Assembly (NCBI GenBank): GCA_003104995.1
Contig: PQAO01000021.1
Span: forward strand, 365,918-429,917
Direction of reading: 5' to 3'
Origin: Dehalococcoidia bacterium
Lineage (GTDB): Bacteria; Chloroflexota; Dehalococcoidia; Tepidiformales; Tepidiformaceae
Length of the DNA stretch: 64,000 nucleotides
In this document: piece by piece, positions 19,661-29,100 of the stretch
Position numbering within the stretch: the stretch's first letter is position 1
Layout of the letters: each line of letters opens with the position of its first letter
Made by a program: the position numbers and the translations under genes
The notes under the pieces: generated by a model
Told to the model about the DNA's origin: nothing
Database searches by the model: none
Seen by the model: only the letters and a program-made list of their open reading frames with translations

Positions 19661-20749
19661 GTGAACCTGCGGATACCCGGACCGACACCATGCCCGGAGG
19701 AGGTGCTGGCTGCCGGTGCGAAGCAAATGATGAATCATCGCGGCCCTGAATTTGCCCAGATCCTCCGGCGCGTCACCGACGGACTGAACTGGGTCTTCGG
19801 CAGTTCCACCGATGTCCTCTCCTTCACGACCTCCGGCACCGGCGGCCTCGAAGTCGCCATCGTCAACACGCTCAGCCCGGGCGACCGCGTCCTCTCGGTC
19901 TCCATCGGCTCCTTCGGCGACCGCATCAAGAGCATCGCCAAAACATACGGCGCCGACGTCGTCAGCTACGCCCTCGAATGGGGCGAAGCGGCCGACCCTG
20001 CCGTCGTGGGCAAGATGCTCGACGACGACGCCAGCATCAAGGCCGTGCTCGTCACCCACAACGAGACTTCGACGGGAGTTACCAACCCCCTGGAAGCGAT
20101 CGCGAAAGAGGTTCGCGCCCGCGACCGCCTCATCATCGTCGACGCCGTCAGCAGCATGAGTTCGATCCCCTGCCCGGTTGAGCGCTGGGACCTCGATGTG
20201 GTCGTCAGTGGGTCGCAAAAGGGTTGGATGGTCCCGCCCGGCCTGGCCTTCGTCTACATGGGCGAGCGGGCCTGGAAGGCCAACGCCGATGCGAAGATGC
20301 CACGGTTTTACTTCGACGCGGCAAAAGCCAGGGATTCCCTCGAAAAGCTCCAGAACCCCTGGACGCCCGCAATGTCGATCTACTACGCCATGGACAAGGC
20401 GTTCGAGCTCATCCGCGCCGAAGGCCTCGAAGGGGTCTTCACCCGGCACGAGGCGATCGCCAGCTACACTCGCCAACGCGTGAAGGGCCTGGGCCTGAAG
20501 CTCGTCCCGGTGAATGAGCAGTTCGCTTCAAACACCGTCACCGCCGTCTGGTGGCCCGACGGTGTCGATGGCAAGGCCATCAGCAAGCGCGCTCGCGAAG
20601 AGCACGGCATCGTCCTCGGCGGCGGCCAGGGCAAGCTCGACGGCAAGATCTTCCGTGTGGGCCATCTTGGCTGGGTTCAGCAGCACGAAGTTGCCGAGGC
20701 GCTAGACATCGTCGAGAAGCTCCTCGCTGAGGCGACGGCGAGCGCCTAA
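19661..20749 (+). CDS. Class V aminotransferase (serine-pyruvate/alanine-glyoxylate or phosphoserine type)
   Basis: 362-residue PLP aminotransferase of the small-subunit hydrogenase/AGXT/SgaA group. The N-terminal IPGPTPCPEEVL, the SGTGGLE loop (58-64) and SGSQKGWMVPPG with the PLP Lys187 are clear. The next gene is phosphoglycerate dehydrogenase. In several lineages this pairing supplies serine, with the aminotransferase acting on 3-phosphohydroxypyruvate. That role is inferred from context. The GTG at 19661 has GGAG nearby. A large palindrome lies 27 bases after the stop. Confidence 0.88.
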   Translation: MNLRIPGPTPCPEEVLAAGAKQMMNHRGPEFAQILRRVTDGLNWVFGSSTDVLSFTTSGTGGLEVAIVNTLSPGDRVLSVSIGSFGDRIKSIAKTYGADVVSYALEWGEAADPAVVGKMLDDDASIKAVLVTHNETSTGVTNPLEAIAKEVRARDRLIIVDAVSSMSSIPCPVERWDLDVVVSGSQKGWMVPPGLAFVYMGERAWKANADAKMPRFYFDAAKARDSLEKLQNPWTPAMSIYYAMDKAFELIRAEGLEGVFTRHEAIASYTRQRVKGLGLKLVPVNEQFASNTVTAVWWPDGVDGKAISKRAREEHGIVLGGGQGKLDGKIFRVGHLGWVQQHEVAEALDIVEKLLAEATASA

Positions 20750-20776
20750 CCGGTCCATCCCCCATGAACCTCCTTC

Positions 20777-20826
20777 GAAGGCCCCATGCAATTTGCATGG
20801 GGCCTTCTCGTTCATGCATACTGCAT
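20777..20826 (+). promoter_or_regulatory. Tandem ATGCA-N3-TGCAT sites before the HTH-SerA gene, one inside a 31-bp palindrome
   Basis: Two 13-bp inverted repeats share the same half-sites: ATGCAATTTGCAT at 20786-20798 and ATGCATACTGCAT at 20814-20826, with start points 28 bases apart. The first lies at the centre of a perfect palindrome with 15-base arms (20777-20807). That palindrome could also act as the terminator of the upstream aminotransferase, though no T-run follows. A possible promoter, TTGCAT (20793-20798) and CATACT (20817-20822), is covered by both sites. The second site ends five bases before the ATG at 20832. The likely binder is the HTH domain encoded immediately downstream. 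Confidence 0.65.
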
Positions 20827-20831
20827 GGCAT

Positions 20832-22601
20832 ATGGACGCCGCCGAGTTTGCCGCCGCCCGCATCGCCCTGGGCCTCTCCCAGTCGGCCATCGCCACTGCA
20901 CTTGGAGTCGATCAAGGCACCATCAGCCGCTGGGAGTCGGGCAAAGTCCGCATACCCGCCGCCATCCAACTCGCCCTCGCCACGCTCAAGGAGAACCTCG
21001 AACCCATGCCAGAGAACCGCCGCCCGCGCATCCTGATCGCCGATCCCGTCGCCCCAGAAGGCATTGAGATGCTCCGCACGGCCGGCGATGTCGACGTGAA
21101 TACCGGGCTCGCCGCCGATACCCTCATCGGTATTATCGGCAACTACGACGCCCTCGTCGTCCGCAGTGAAACGAAAGTCACGCGCCCCGTGATCGAGGCG
21201 GCAACCCGCATGCAGGTGATCGGTCGCGCCGGCGTGGGCGTCGACAACATCGACCTCGACGCCGCCACCGAGCGCGGTGTCATCGTGGTGAATGCGCCCC
21301 AGGGCAACACCATCGCTGCCGCCGAACACACGCTGGCGCTGCTCATGGCGCTCGCCAGGCATGTCCCCCAGGCCGACGCTTCGATGCGTTCCGGGAAGTG
21401 GGACCGGAAGAACTATCTCGGGACCGAGATCCGGGGCAAGACGCTCGGCATCGTCGGTCTCGGTAAGATCGGCTCGGAGGTTGCACGCCGCGCCGTCGCG
21501 ATGGAGATGCGCGTCCTCGCGCACGACCCCTTCGTCTCCGCGGAGCGTGTCCGCGCGCTCGGCGTCGAGTCGGTCGATTTTGAGCAGCTCATCATGCTCT
21601 CGGACTTCATCACGGTGCATCCGCCCCTCACCGCTTCGACCCAGGGCATGATCGGCGAAGCTGAGATGGCGCGAATGAAGGATGGCATCCGCCTGATCAA
21701 TGTCGCCCGCGGTGGGATCATCGATGAAGCCGCCCTGGTTGCAGCGGTCGCAAGCGGGAAGGTCGCCGGGGCAGCCATCGACGTCTTCACCGCCGAACCG
21801 CCCCGTGACAACCCTCTGATTGGCGACCCGCGCATCATCGTCACGCCGCACCTTGGGGCGTCCACGGCCGAAGCCCAGGAGCGCGTGGCTGTCGATGTCG
21901 CCGAGCAGATCGTCGAGGTGCTGGCGGGCAAGCCGGCCCGTTACGCGGTGAACGCCCCCATGCTCGCGCCGGAAACGCTCAAGGTCATCCAGCCCTACAT
22001 GGCAGCCGCCGAGCTGCTCGGCAGCGTCGCCACCCAGCTGGTAACCGGTAAACTCGAGTCCATCGAAATCGAGTACTACGGCGAGATCGCCGAGCACGAC
22101 ATCACGCCGTTGCGCGCCTCGGTCATTCGCGGCCTCCTCCGCCCCATCAGCGAAGAGAACGTCAACATGGTCAACGCGAACCTCGTTGCCCTCTCGCGCG
22201 GTTGGAACATCGAGGAGCGCAAGCGGACCTCGCACGATACCTTTCTCAACCTGATTCATGTGAAGGTGGGCACCACCGAGTCCGAAGTCACCGTCGGTGG
22301 CACCGTCGAACACGGCCACCCGAACATCGTCATCATCAATGGGCTCGATATGGACCTCGTTCCCGAGCCGGGCACCTTCCTGCTGGCCTGCGACAACGAA
22401 GATCGCCCGGGCATGATCGGCCGGGTGGGCACGCTCCTGGGCGGCTGGGACATCAACATCCAGTCGATGCAGGTCGGCCGCCGGGGCCGCCGGGGCCGGG
22501 CGCTCATGGCCATCGCTGTCGACGAAAGCCCGACGCCCGAGCAACTCGGCGCCATCGAGGCGATCGACGGTATCTACAACGTTCGGCTGGTCCGCTTCTA
22601 A
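20832..22601 (+). CDS. serA: D-3-phosphoglycerate dehydrogenase fused to an N-terminal Cro/C1-type HTH
   Basis: 589 residues in one uninterrupted frame. Residues 5-50 are an XRE-type helix-turn-helix (ALGLSQSAIATALGV, then DQGTISRWESGK). From about residue 59 follows a full type I SerA of about 531 residues: NAD-binding GLGKIGSEVA, NVARGGIIDEAAL, HLGAST, an intervening domain, and a C-terminal ACT domain with DNEDRPGMIGRVG. SerA alone could start at the ATG at 21006, where AAGGAG lies 12 bases upstream. However, no stop separates the HTH, and tandem operator-like repeats precede the long start. I therefore read it as a fusion, perhaps an enzyme that also represses its own gene. Transcription from the predicted promoter would be nearly leaderless. 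Confidence 0.85.
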   Translation: MDAAEFAAARIALGLSQSAIATALGVDQGTISRWESGKVRIPAAIQLALATLKENLEPMPENRRPRILIADPVAPEGIEMLRTAGDVDVNTGLAADTLIGIIGNYDALVVRSETKVTRPVIEAATRMQVIGRAGVGVDNIDLDAATERGVIVVNAPQGNTIAAAEHTLALLMALARHVPQADASMRSGKWDRKNYLGTEIRGKTLGIVGLGKIGSEVARRAVAMEMRVLAHDPFVSAERVRALGVESVDFEQLIMLSDFITVHPPLTASTQGMIGEAEMARMKDGIRLINVARGGIIDEAALVAAVASGKVAGAAIDVFTAEPPRDNPLIGDPRIIVTPHLGASTAEAQERVAVDVAEQIVEVLAGKPARYAVNAPMLAPETLKVIQPYMAAAELLGSVATQLVTGKLESIEIEYYGEIAEHDITPLRASVIRGLLRPISEENVNMVNANLVALSRGWNIEERKRTSHDTFLNLIHVKVGTTESEVTVGGTVEHGHPNIVIINGLDMDLVPEPGTFLLACDNEDRPGMIGRVGTLLGGWDINIQSMQVGRRGRRGRALMAIAVDESPTPEQLGAIEAIDGIYNVRLVRF

Positions 22602-22945
22602 CCCGCGAGTAGCCAGGAACGTGCCTCGCCGAGGTCGCTGAACACGCTGGCGGTCACCCCTTCGCGGACGCCGGCAAGCTGCAACACCTGCCGGTTGAAC
22701 CCGAACATGGCCGGCCTGGGGGCGTACACCGCAACCTTCACGCCCGCCGCCTGCTGCTGCCGCGCGGCGCTCGCCAGCAGGAATGGGTCGAGCCGTATCT
22801 CCGTCACCGCCGAGTAGTCGACCAGGACGCGCCGGAGCTCGCCGGCCCGGGCCACCACGGCCTCCTCGATGACGAAACCCTCCTCGATAACGCCCTCGAG
22901 GCGTATCTCAAGGTGGGTCATACGATCGACAAACTGGTACGGCAC
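22598..22945 (-). CDS. Small STAS/SpoIIAA-like protein
   Basis: 115 residues from a GTG with GGGAG upstream (an ATG at 22921 is the alternative). The pattern resembles SpoIIAA-like/STAS folds: an opening beta strand, VLVDYSAVTEIRLDPF, then QQQAAGVKVAVYAPRPAMFGFNRQVLQLAG, and a final FSDLGEARSWL helix. Such proteins act as small regulatory or lipid/anion-binding modules, but the role here is unknown. Its stop overlaps the convergent serA stop by four bases. Confidence 0.65.
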   Translation of the reverse strand: MPYQFVDRMTHLEIRLEGVIEEGFVIEEAVVARAGELRRVLVDYSAVTEIRLDPFLLASAARQQQAAGVKVAVYAPRPAMFGFNRQVLQLAGVREGVTASVFSDLGEARSWLLAG

Positions 22946-23024
22946 GGGACTCCCGCCCCAATCCTGGGGTCGTATCGAGTGTACGCGTTCCGGGCAAGAC
23001 GAGGTGGGCCGGGCCGCCCGTTCC

Positions 23025-24275
23025 TTACCCTCGGGGCCGGCCGTAGCCGAACATCACCTGGGCGATGCGCCGGATCTGGATCTCCTCCGAGCCCTCCGTG
23101 ATGCGGTAACGCCGGTGGTGCCGGTAAATGTGTTCGAACGGCAGGTGGCGAGTGTAGCCCACGCCGCCGTGCACCTGGATCGCCTGGTCCGCCGCGTTGC
23201 ACACCAGGCGATTCGCCCGGTAATTGCACATCGCCACCTTGTCGCTAATTTCCATGTGATCCACGGAGTCGAGCTCCCAGGCCGTCTTGTACACCAGGTT
23301 CCGCACCATCTCGCATTCCGTCTGCAGTTCCGCAAGCGGCCACTGGATGGCCTGCCTGGTCGACAGCGGCTGACCGAAGGTGACTCGCTTGTTCGCGTAC
23401 TTCACCGACTCGCTGATGCAGTACTGGGCCGCGCCGACGCCGGAGGCCGCCTGCCGGATCCTGTTCTCATGCGTGAAGGTGTTGGCCAGCGCCAGTCCGT
23501 CGCCTTCCTGGCCGAGCATGGCGTCGGCCGGCACGCGCACATCACTCAGGGTGACCTCGGCGTGGTCCGAAGGCATGTTCAGCGTCCACCACATGAAGTC
23601 CACCGAGAAGCCTTCTGTGTTCACGGGCACAATGAAGCAGCTGATGCCCTTTGGCTTGCCTTCCTCTCCCGAGGTGCGCGCGAAGATCAGGTCATGGGTC
23701 GCATTGTGGAGGCCGCTGTTAAAACGCTTCTGACCGTTGATCACCCAGTCGTCGCCGTCCCGGATCGCGCGCGTTTCGAGCCAGCTCGCGTCGCTCCCGT
23801 GATCGGGCTCGGTCAGCCCGAATGCCACCCTCGTCTCACCGGTGAACATGCCGTCCAGGAACTGCTTCTTCTGAGCCTCGGTCCCGTATCGCTCCCACAT
23901 CTTCACCGTCGGGAAGTTGCCGACCACCGACGACTCGTTCTGGAGGTCGTTGTGGAGCCCGAGCCCCTTGGCCGCCAGGTGCTCGCGAATGACGGCCATG
24001 CCAAGGTTCGTTCCGCCCTTGCCGCCGTACTTCACCGGGAGCGAGTAGCGCAGGAACCCCGCCCGGTCCGCGCGCCGGCGCATCTCGGCGAGCAGCTCTT
24101 CCCAGTCCTTGCGCGGCGTCCCGCCGTTCTCGAAGTCCGTCCTGGCGAACTCCCGCCGCTGGTCGAAGAACCGCATGTTGTCGTCCTGCTGTTCCAGCGG
24201 CTTGATTTCGTCCTCGATGAACTGATCGAGCTGGCGGAGGAACTCCGTGATGTCGTTAGGTATCGTGAAGTCCAT
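23025..24275 (-). CDS. Acyl-CoA dehydrogenase
   Basis: 416-residue FAD-dependent acyl-CoA dehydrogenase. FGLTEPDHGSD and the substrate-binding QAIQWPLAEL segment are visible, as is the C-terminal VHGGVGYTRHLPFEHIYR block near residues 376-393. The catalytic glutamate cannot be assigned safely by eye. The ATG at 24275 begins the conserved N-terminal helix, with AGAGGTG upstream. It follows the DUF35-thiolase pair on the same strand but is separated from it by a perfect hairpin, so expression may be partly independent. Confidence 0.9.
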   Translation of the reverse strand: MDFTIPNDITEFLRQLDQFIEDEIKPLEQQDDNMRFFDQRREFARTDFENGGTPRKDWEELLAEMRRRADRAGFLRYSLPVKYGGKGGTNLGMAVIREHLAAKGLGLHNDLQNESSVVGNFPTVKMWERYGTEAQKKQFLDGMFTGETRVAFGLTEPDHGSDASWLETRAIRDGDDWVINGQKRFNSGLHNATHDLIFARTSGEEGKPKGISCFIVPVNTEGFSVDFMWWTLNMPSDHAEVTLSDVRVPADAMLGQEGDGLALANTFTHENRIRQAASGVGAAQYCISESVKYANKRVTFGQPLSTRQAIQWPLAELQTECEMVRNLVYKTAWELDSVDHMEISDKVAMCNYRANRLVCNAADQAIQVHGGVGYTRHLPFEHIYRHHRRYRITEGSEEIQIRRIAQVMFGYGRPRG

Positions 24276-24356
24276 GACGGGTGCACCTCTGCGCGGATTT
24301 GCCGTCCGTTCGTACTCCCTCCGGGGGCGCAACGCAACCGGCTCCGGGCGCAAACG

Positions 24357-24387
24357 CGAAGGCCGCCGGGTTTCCCGGCGGCCTTCG
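24357..24387 (-). terminator. Strong hairpin between the thiolase-like gene and the acyl-CoA dehydrogenase gene
   Basis: A perfect 14-bp stem (24357-24370 with 24374-24387) with a three-base loop, starting 23 bases beyond the thiolase stop in the minus direction. On the minus strand it is followed by a short CGTTTGCG, a weak T tract. It could act as a partial terminator or an mRNA stabiliser. Confidence 0.55.
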
Positions 24388-24410
24388 GAGGGTGCGGCGC
24401 GAGGCTTCGC

Positions 24411-25622
24411 CTAATCCGAGACCAGTACCAGCGTCCCGGTGGTCGAAAGGCTTCCACCCGTGCCGTTGACCACGCACGAGCGTGCCTTTGTCTGCTTGCC
24501 CGGCAGGCCGCTGTAGCCGCCGTCCTCGGCCGTGCCCGAGAGCTGGCGGTAGGCCTCGACGAGGAGCTGCATGCCGTACATGCCAGAATGGTTGAACGAG
24601 AGCCCGCCGCCATTCGTGTTGATGGGCAGTCTCCCGCCCGGGGCGGCGTGCCCATCCTTCCACAGCCTGAATCCCTCGCCCCGCGGCGCCAGGCCCAGCA
24701 TCTCCGCCGTGATGCCCGCCGTAACCGTGAACGAGTCGTAGATCATGGCCATTTCCATGTCCTCGGGACCCATGCCGGCCATCTTGTATGCCGAGGCCGA
24801 CGATGCCGCTGCGGAGGTGGCGGTGAAGTCACCCATCTCGAGCATATTCGAGTGGCTCATGTTCTCGCCCGCGCCAGCGATCCAGACAGGCTTCGTCTTC
24901 ACGCTCCGAGCGATCTCCGGCTTGGTCACCAGCACGGCTCCGCCGTAGTCAGTCACCAGGCAGCAATGCAGCAGCGTCAGCGGCCACGACACCAGGCGCG
25001 ACGTCTGCACGTCCTCGACCGTGATCGGCCCGCCCTGGGGATGTGTCTCGCGCGAATGCATGATCGCCCGGGGATTGAGCGTCGCCCACTGCCGCGTGAC
25101 CACGGCGATGTGCGCGAAGTCTTCCGGTGTTGTGCCGAAGCGGTGGTTGTGGCGCGTCATCGCGTGCGAGTAGTTCGAAGGCGCCCCGGATATGCCGTAA
25201 GGCCCGCTGAATTGCGAACCCGGGTCCCACGGGTCGCCCATGCCGCGCGGGCGGCCGGTGCCCCGGCCCTGGTTGGCGCGTGCCGACCAGCCGGACTCAC
25301 CGTGGGTCACGAGCGCAATGTCGATGATCCCGGCGTGGATGGCGGCGAGCGCGTGGTGCACGTGCATTTCGAACGAGCAGCCGCCGACCGAGGTGGTGTC
25401 GATGTATCGCGGATGCAGGCCGAGATGCTCGGCGATTTGCGATGACCAGCCGGCACTGAAGATCCCGTCGATTGCGCTGATCGGGATGCCCGTCTGGTCG
25501 CTCACGTTCTTGATAGCCTCGATGTGAAGCTGGAGCGAAGTTTTCGGTGTTTCGGGATAGCCGATTTCATTGGCTTCGGCCGCTCCGACGATTGCCGCGG
25601 CCCGGGAAAGTTCTCCTGGCAT
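24411..25622 (-). CDS. Thiolase-superfamily protein paired with DUF35 (SCP-x/lipid-transfer type)
   Basis: 403 residues. The nucleophile region is SVGGCSFEM with Cys82, and the C-terminal His loop is FNHSGMYG. The second catalytic Cys of true thiolases (the CxG motif) is absent: the corresponding end reads VNGTGGSLSTTG. This pattern, plus a DUF35 gene directly upstream, matches the SCP-x/Ltp2-like group. Members include steroid side-chain aldol-lyases that need a DUF35 partner. Retro-aldol cleavage of an acyl-CoA is therefore as likely as thiolysis. AGGAG precedes the ATG. Confidence 0.85.
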   Translation of the reverse strand: MPGELSRAAAIVGAAEANEIGYPETPKTSLQLHIEAIKNVSDQTGIPISAIDGIFSAGWSSQIAEHLGLHPRYIDTTSVGGCSFEMHVHHALAAIHAGIIDIALVTHGESGWSARANQGRGTGRPRGMGDPWDPGSQFSGPYGISGAPSNYSHAMTRHNHRFGTTPEDFAHIAVVTRQWATLNPRAIMHSRETHPQGGPITVEDVQTSRLVSWPLTLLHCCLVTDYGGAVLVTKPEIARSVKTKPVWIAGAGENMSHSNMLEMGDFTATSAAASSASAYKMAGMGPEDMEMAMIYDSFTVTAGITAEMLGLAPRGEGFRLWKDGHAAPGGRLPINTNGGGLSFNHSGMYGMQLLVEAYRQLSGTAEDGGYSGLPGKQTKARSCVVNGTGGSLSTTGTLVLVSD

Positions 25623-25637
25623 CTGTGTCTCCTGGGC

Positions 25638-26048
25638 CTAGATAACGCGCCAGAACGGGATGTGCACATCCTCGCTGGCGGGTTCGAATTCAACGCGGAC
25701 ACGCGCACCGATCTGGATCGTCTCGGGCTTGTTCGGGTCTACCCCGCGCAGCACCGTGAACATCCGGTCGCCCTCGTTGATGTCGATGTAGGCCGTCACG
25801 AATGGGACTTCGTCGGCCCATCCGCCGAAGGCGCGATGCTGCACCGCAAAGGTATGGATGCGGCCCTCGCCGCTGCCCTCGAACCACTCGATGTTGCGCG
25901 AGTGGCAGAACGGGCAGATCCAGCGCGGGTACCAGTGCACCCGGTTGCAGTCGGTGCAACGCGGGAGCATGAGCTTGCCAGCCTTCGCGCCGTCCCAGAA
26001 GGGACGGGAGAGCGGGTCTGGCTCCGGTATGGGTTTGTTGTAGGCCAA
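25638..26048 (-). CDS. DUF35 OB-fold/zinc-ribbon acyl-CoA-associated protein
   Basis: 136 residues. The N-terminal rubredoxin-like zinc ribbon has two Cys pairs, CTDC and CPFC. A following OB-fold of the DUF35 type includes GRIHTFAVQHRAFGGW and PFVTAYIDINEG. DUF35 proteins bind CoA esters and form complexes with thiolase-like partners such as ChsH2-Ltp2. The TTG at 26048 is selected because AGGAGG lies six bases upstream and the domain begins at once; longer readings lack a ribosome site. It is 15 bases before the thiolase-like gene. Confidence 0.87.
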   Translation of the reverse strand: MAYNKPIPEPDPLSRPFWDGAKAGKLMLPRCTDCNRVHWYPRWICPFCHSRNIEWFEGSGEGRIHTFAVQHRAFGGWADEVPFVTAYIDINEGDRMFTVLRGVDPNKPETIQIGARVRVEFEPASEDVHIPFWRVI

Positions 26049-26199
26049 GGATTGCCTCCTGCGGAACGGCGCGCTAACGCATGGCACGCCGCGCCGCGCA
26101 CTGTCCGCAAACTGGGGATATGCGACCGTGACGCTACGGATCGCAGGGGCACCGGTCAACCGGCACGCCTCCCGACGCCCGGCGCAGTGCCCCCTTTTC

Positions 26200-29100
26200 C
26201 TACTCTGTCACGCTGAACCGCCCCGAGTCGCTACGCCCGAAGACCTCCGGCAGATAAGTCTCTTCCGCGTGAGTCGGCGCCACGAAGAAGTCCCCCGGCG
26301 TGGTGGCTCGCGCGTAGTACGTGTACTCGTACACGCCCTTCGGCAGGTAGTCCGTGAACAGCACCGTCCGGTCATCGCGCAGTTCGACGTGCTGCCACGG
26401 GCTGTAGTACCACCCGAACCATGGCGCGGCGTACCCGCCCCGCTGCTTCTGCAGCGCCGCCACCCGCTCGGCTTCGAGGAGCGCCTTCAGGGCCGGATCG
26501 ATCGTCTGCAGGCGCGCGTCAATCGGTTCGAGACCGCCCGGCAGCAGGTCTTCGATGACCACGTAGTTCCGGTCCGCTGGAGCCAGGATGGTCAGCTTCA
26601 CGCGGACCGTGTCGCCCAGCTTTGCACTGGTGACCTTCGTCGCAGCGTCACCAAGCAACGAGTACTCGTGGCTGACGGCAAACCCGCGATTCACCGCCTC
26701 CACGTCCTTCGCTGGAGTCAGGTAGCGCAGGTTCAGCGTGTAGTAGAGGCGCCCCTGCTTTTCGAAATCGCGCAGGAATGCGAGCAGTGCGACTTTGCCG
26801 GGGGTAAAGTCCGTGAGCGCGACATCCTTCGCGGCATCTTTCAGCGGCTCTCCCGGCTTCACCAGCCCGCCCAGGATCTGGCGGTCGTCCACCGTAACCT
26901 TGTAGCTGAAGTTACCTGCGAGCTCTCCGGTCACCTCGGCGTAGGTGGTCAGCGCGAGGATCGCCTGGGCGCGCTCCACCGTGGTCTGCCACCGTTTCGC
27001 CCCCCGGGCGATAACGAGCCAGCGCACCGACTGCGCCAGCAGCGGCTGTTCGGGCTGGATGCGCGCCAGGGCGAGCGTTACAAGCCCCGTCGTGGCCGTG
27101 TTCGTCATGAACATCCCTCGGACTGGCGGGTCTTCCCAGTGGTTGCCGTTCGCGCTCGGGATGGTGGCTGCGGCAATGTCGTTGAGCAAAGCCCGCACCT
27201 GTTCGTCGCTGCCTTCCACCCCCGCATCGACGAGCGCCATCGCCAGGTAGGCCCGCCCCCAGGTGTTCAACTGCGTGCGGTACTGTTCGAAGAGCGCCCG
27301 CGCGGGCGAGATCGCCGACCGGCTGCTGTCGGCGCTCGCGATAGCTGCCAGCATGAACGCCTTCTGGTTCGGGTCAGCCGGATGCGCAACGTCCGCCGTA
27401 CGGTTGATGTAGCCGGAAAGGTACGTCCCGGCCCGGCCGATCCCAGATTCGTCGAAGGTCAGCCCATCGCGCCGGGCCTCGCCGAGAGCCAGGAGAACCC
27501 ACGCGGTCACGTTCGGGTCAGAGAGGCACAACGGTTCCGTGCACCAGGACCAGCCGCCATCGGGCCGCTGGCGGGAGACCAGGGCCGCCAGGTCGCTGGT
27601 GATCCGTCCACCGTTCGTTGACGAGTTGCCGGCGCTCCGCTCCGCCCGGGCGACGCCGATGTTTGCCGTGAGCCGGCTTGCGATGTAGACCGTGTCTTCG
27701 AACGGCCGTGGCACGAACTCGCCCAGCTCGTCCGCCATCGACCCCCCCAGCGCCGACTGCACCGAGACCTGCAATAGCCCGTTCTTCAGGATCGCAAAGG
27801 GCGGCAGGTAGAGTGCCTCGACGCCCGGCTCGTTCGTCACGATGCCGCCGGTTGCCATCGTCTCCGGGGTCACGTCGAGCAGGAGCGGGAACTCCTGGGT
27901 CACTGCGTCCTCCATCCCGCCCCCGGTCGCGGTGAAGGTCAGCCGCGCCGTCCCGTCGGCGGTCACCTTCGCGGGCCAGCTCACCGGGACCGACTCCCCG
28001 GCAGGGATCTTCACGGTCCGCGCCGACTTGTCATCGAGGTCGATGCCCTCGGCGCTGATGGTCACCTTCACTTCGTGCTCTTCCGCGGTTGCGTTCCGCA
28101 CCAGCAGCCGGATCTGCGTCTCGTCGCCAACCCGCAGGAAGCGGGGTAGAGCGGGCCGCAAGAGCAGCGGCAACGTCGAGACCAGCTCGTTGGTACCCTC
28201 GCCAACCATGGTGTCCCCGCTCACGGCCCGGACCTGCATCCGCCAGGTGGTCAGGTTGTCCGGCATCTTCACGTCCACGCTTGCCCGGCCGTTCGCGTCT
28301 GTCTTCAACTGGGCCGACCAGTAGGCGGAGTTTCGGAAGTCCTGTCGCAGGCGGTCGTCCTCGAGGCCGCCGCCGCCTTTCCCGCCCCGCGGCGGCTCGG
28401 CGATCACGTCGTTCGACCGGTTGATCGAGACCGACATGGAGGACGACGTCGCCACCGCCAGTCCGCGCTCGAACCAGAAGGCCAGGAGACCGTTCGGCCC
28501 GCGCTCCTCTTCGAGCGAGAGCAGTGCCTTATCAACGACCGAGACCGAAACCTCGGAGGCGACGCCCTTGCCGGTGCTGTCGGTCACTGTGATGTCGTAG
28601 CGGACCGTCTCGCCCGGTTCTGCCTGGTCCTTGTCGGGACGTATGGAGACGGTGAGTTCCCGCGTCTCGGTGGAGACCGGCAGCTGCACGTAACCGACCT
28701 TGTAGCGGGGCACCGGGTCTTCCGCCGTCGGTGGCCGGTAGAGCACCACCGAGACGAACACGTTTGGCACTGACCGGTCGGTGATTGGGATCGAGAGCCG
28801 TTCCGTATTGGTGGGGAAGGCCTGCACCGCCCGGGTGATCACCTTGCCGCGCTCGACCGTCACCAGCCCGACCGCCCCCTCGAACGGGGCCGGGACCAGG
28901 ATCTCGGCGGTCTCGCCAACCTCGTAGCTGTCCTTGTCGGCCACAAGTGCGATCGTGTCGTCGTTGCTGATGCGCCAGCTGGCGAACTGGCCACCCCAGA
29001 CCCACAGGTAGGCCGCCGAGCGCGCGGTCCGCCCCTGGGCATCGGTCACTTCGGCCACCAGCCGGAAAGTGCCCGTCTTGTCAGGAGTGACCGTCACGGT

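Noticed and set aside
19520..20476. N-terminal extension of SelA through the aminotransferase region
   Set aside because: The frame stays open by chance antisense to the aminotransferase gene. The GTG at 19519 gives normal SelA length.
22474..22500. Tandem GGCCGCCGG-like repeat near the end of serA
   Set aside because: It encodes Arg/Gly inside the ACT-domain region of the protein and is only two units long; no separate role is needed.
20580..22544. Minus-strand open frame of 654 codons opposite HTH-SerA
   Set aside because: Antisense to a well-conserved enzyme, with no recognisable domain or ribosome site.
22869..25445. Plus-strand open frame of 858 codons across the acyl-CoA dehydrogenase and thiolase-like genes
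   Set aside because: Both minus-strand genes have full motif sets, and the plus-strand product is Arg/His-rich shadow sequence.
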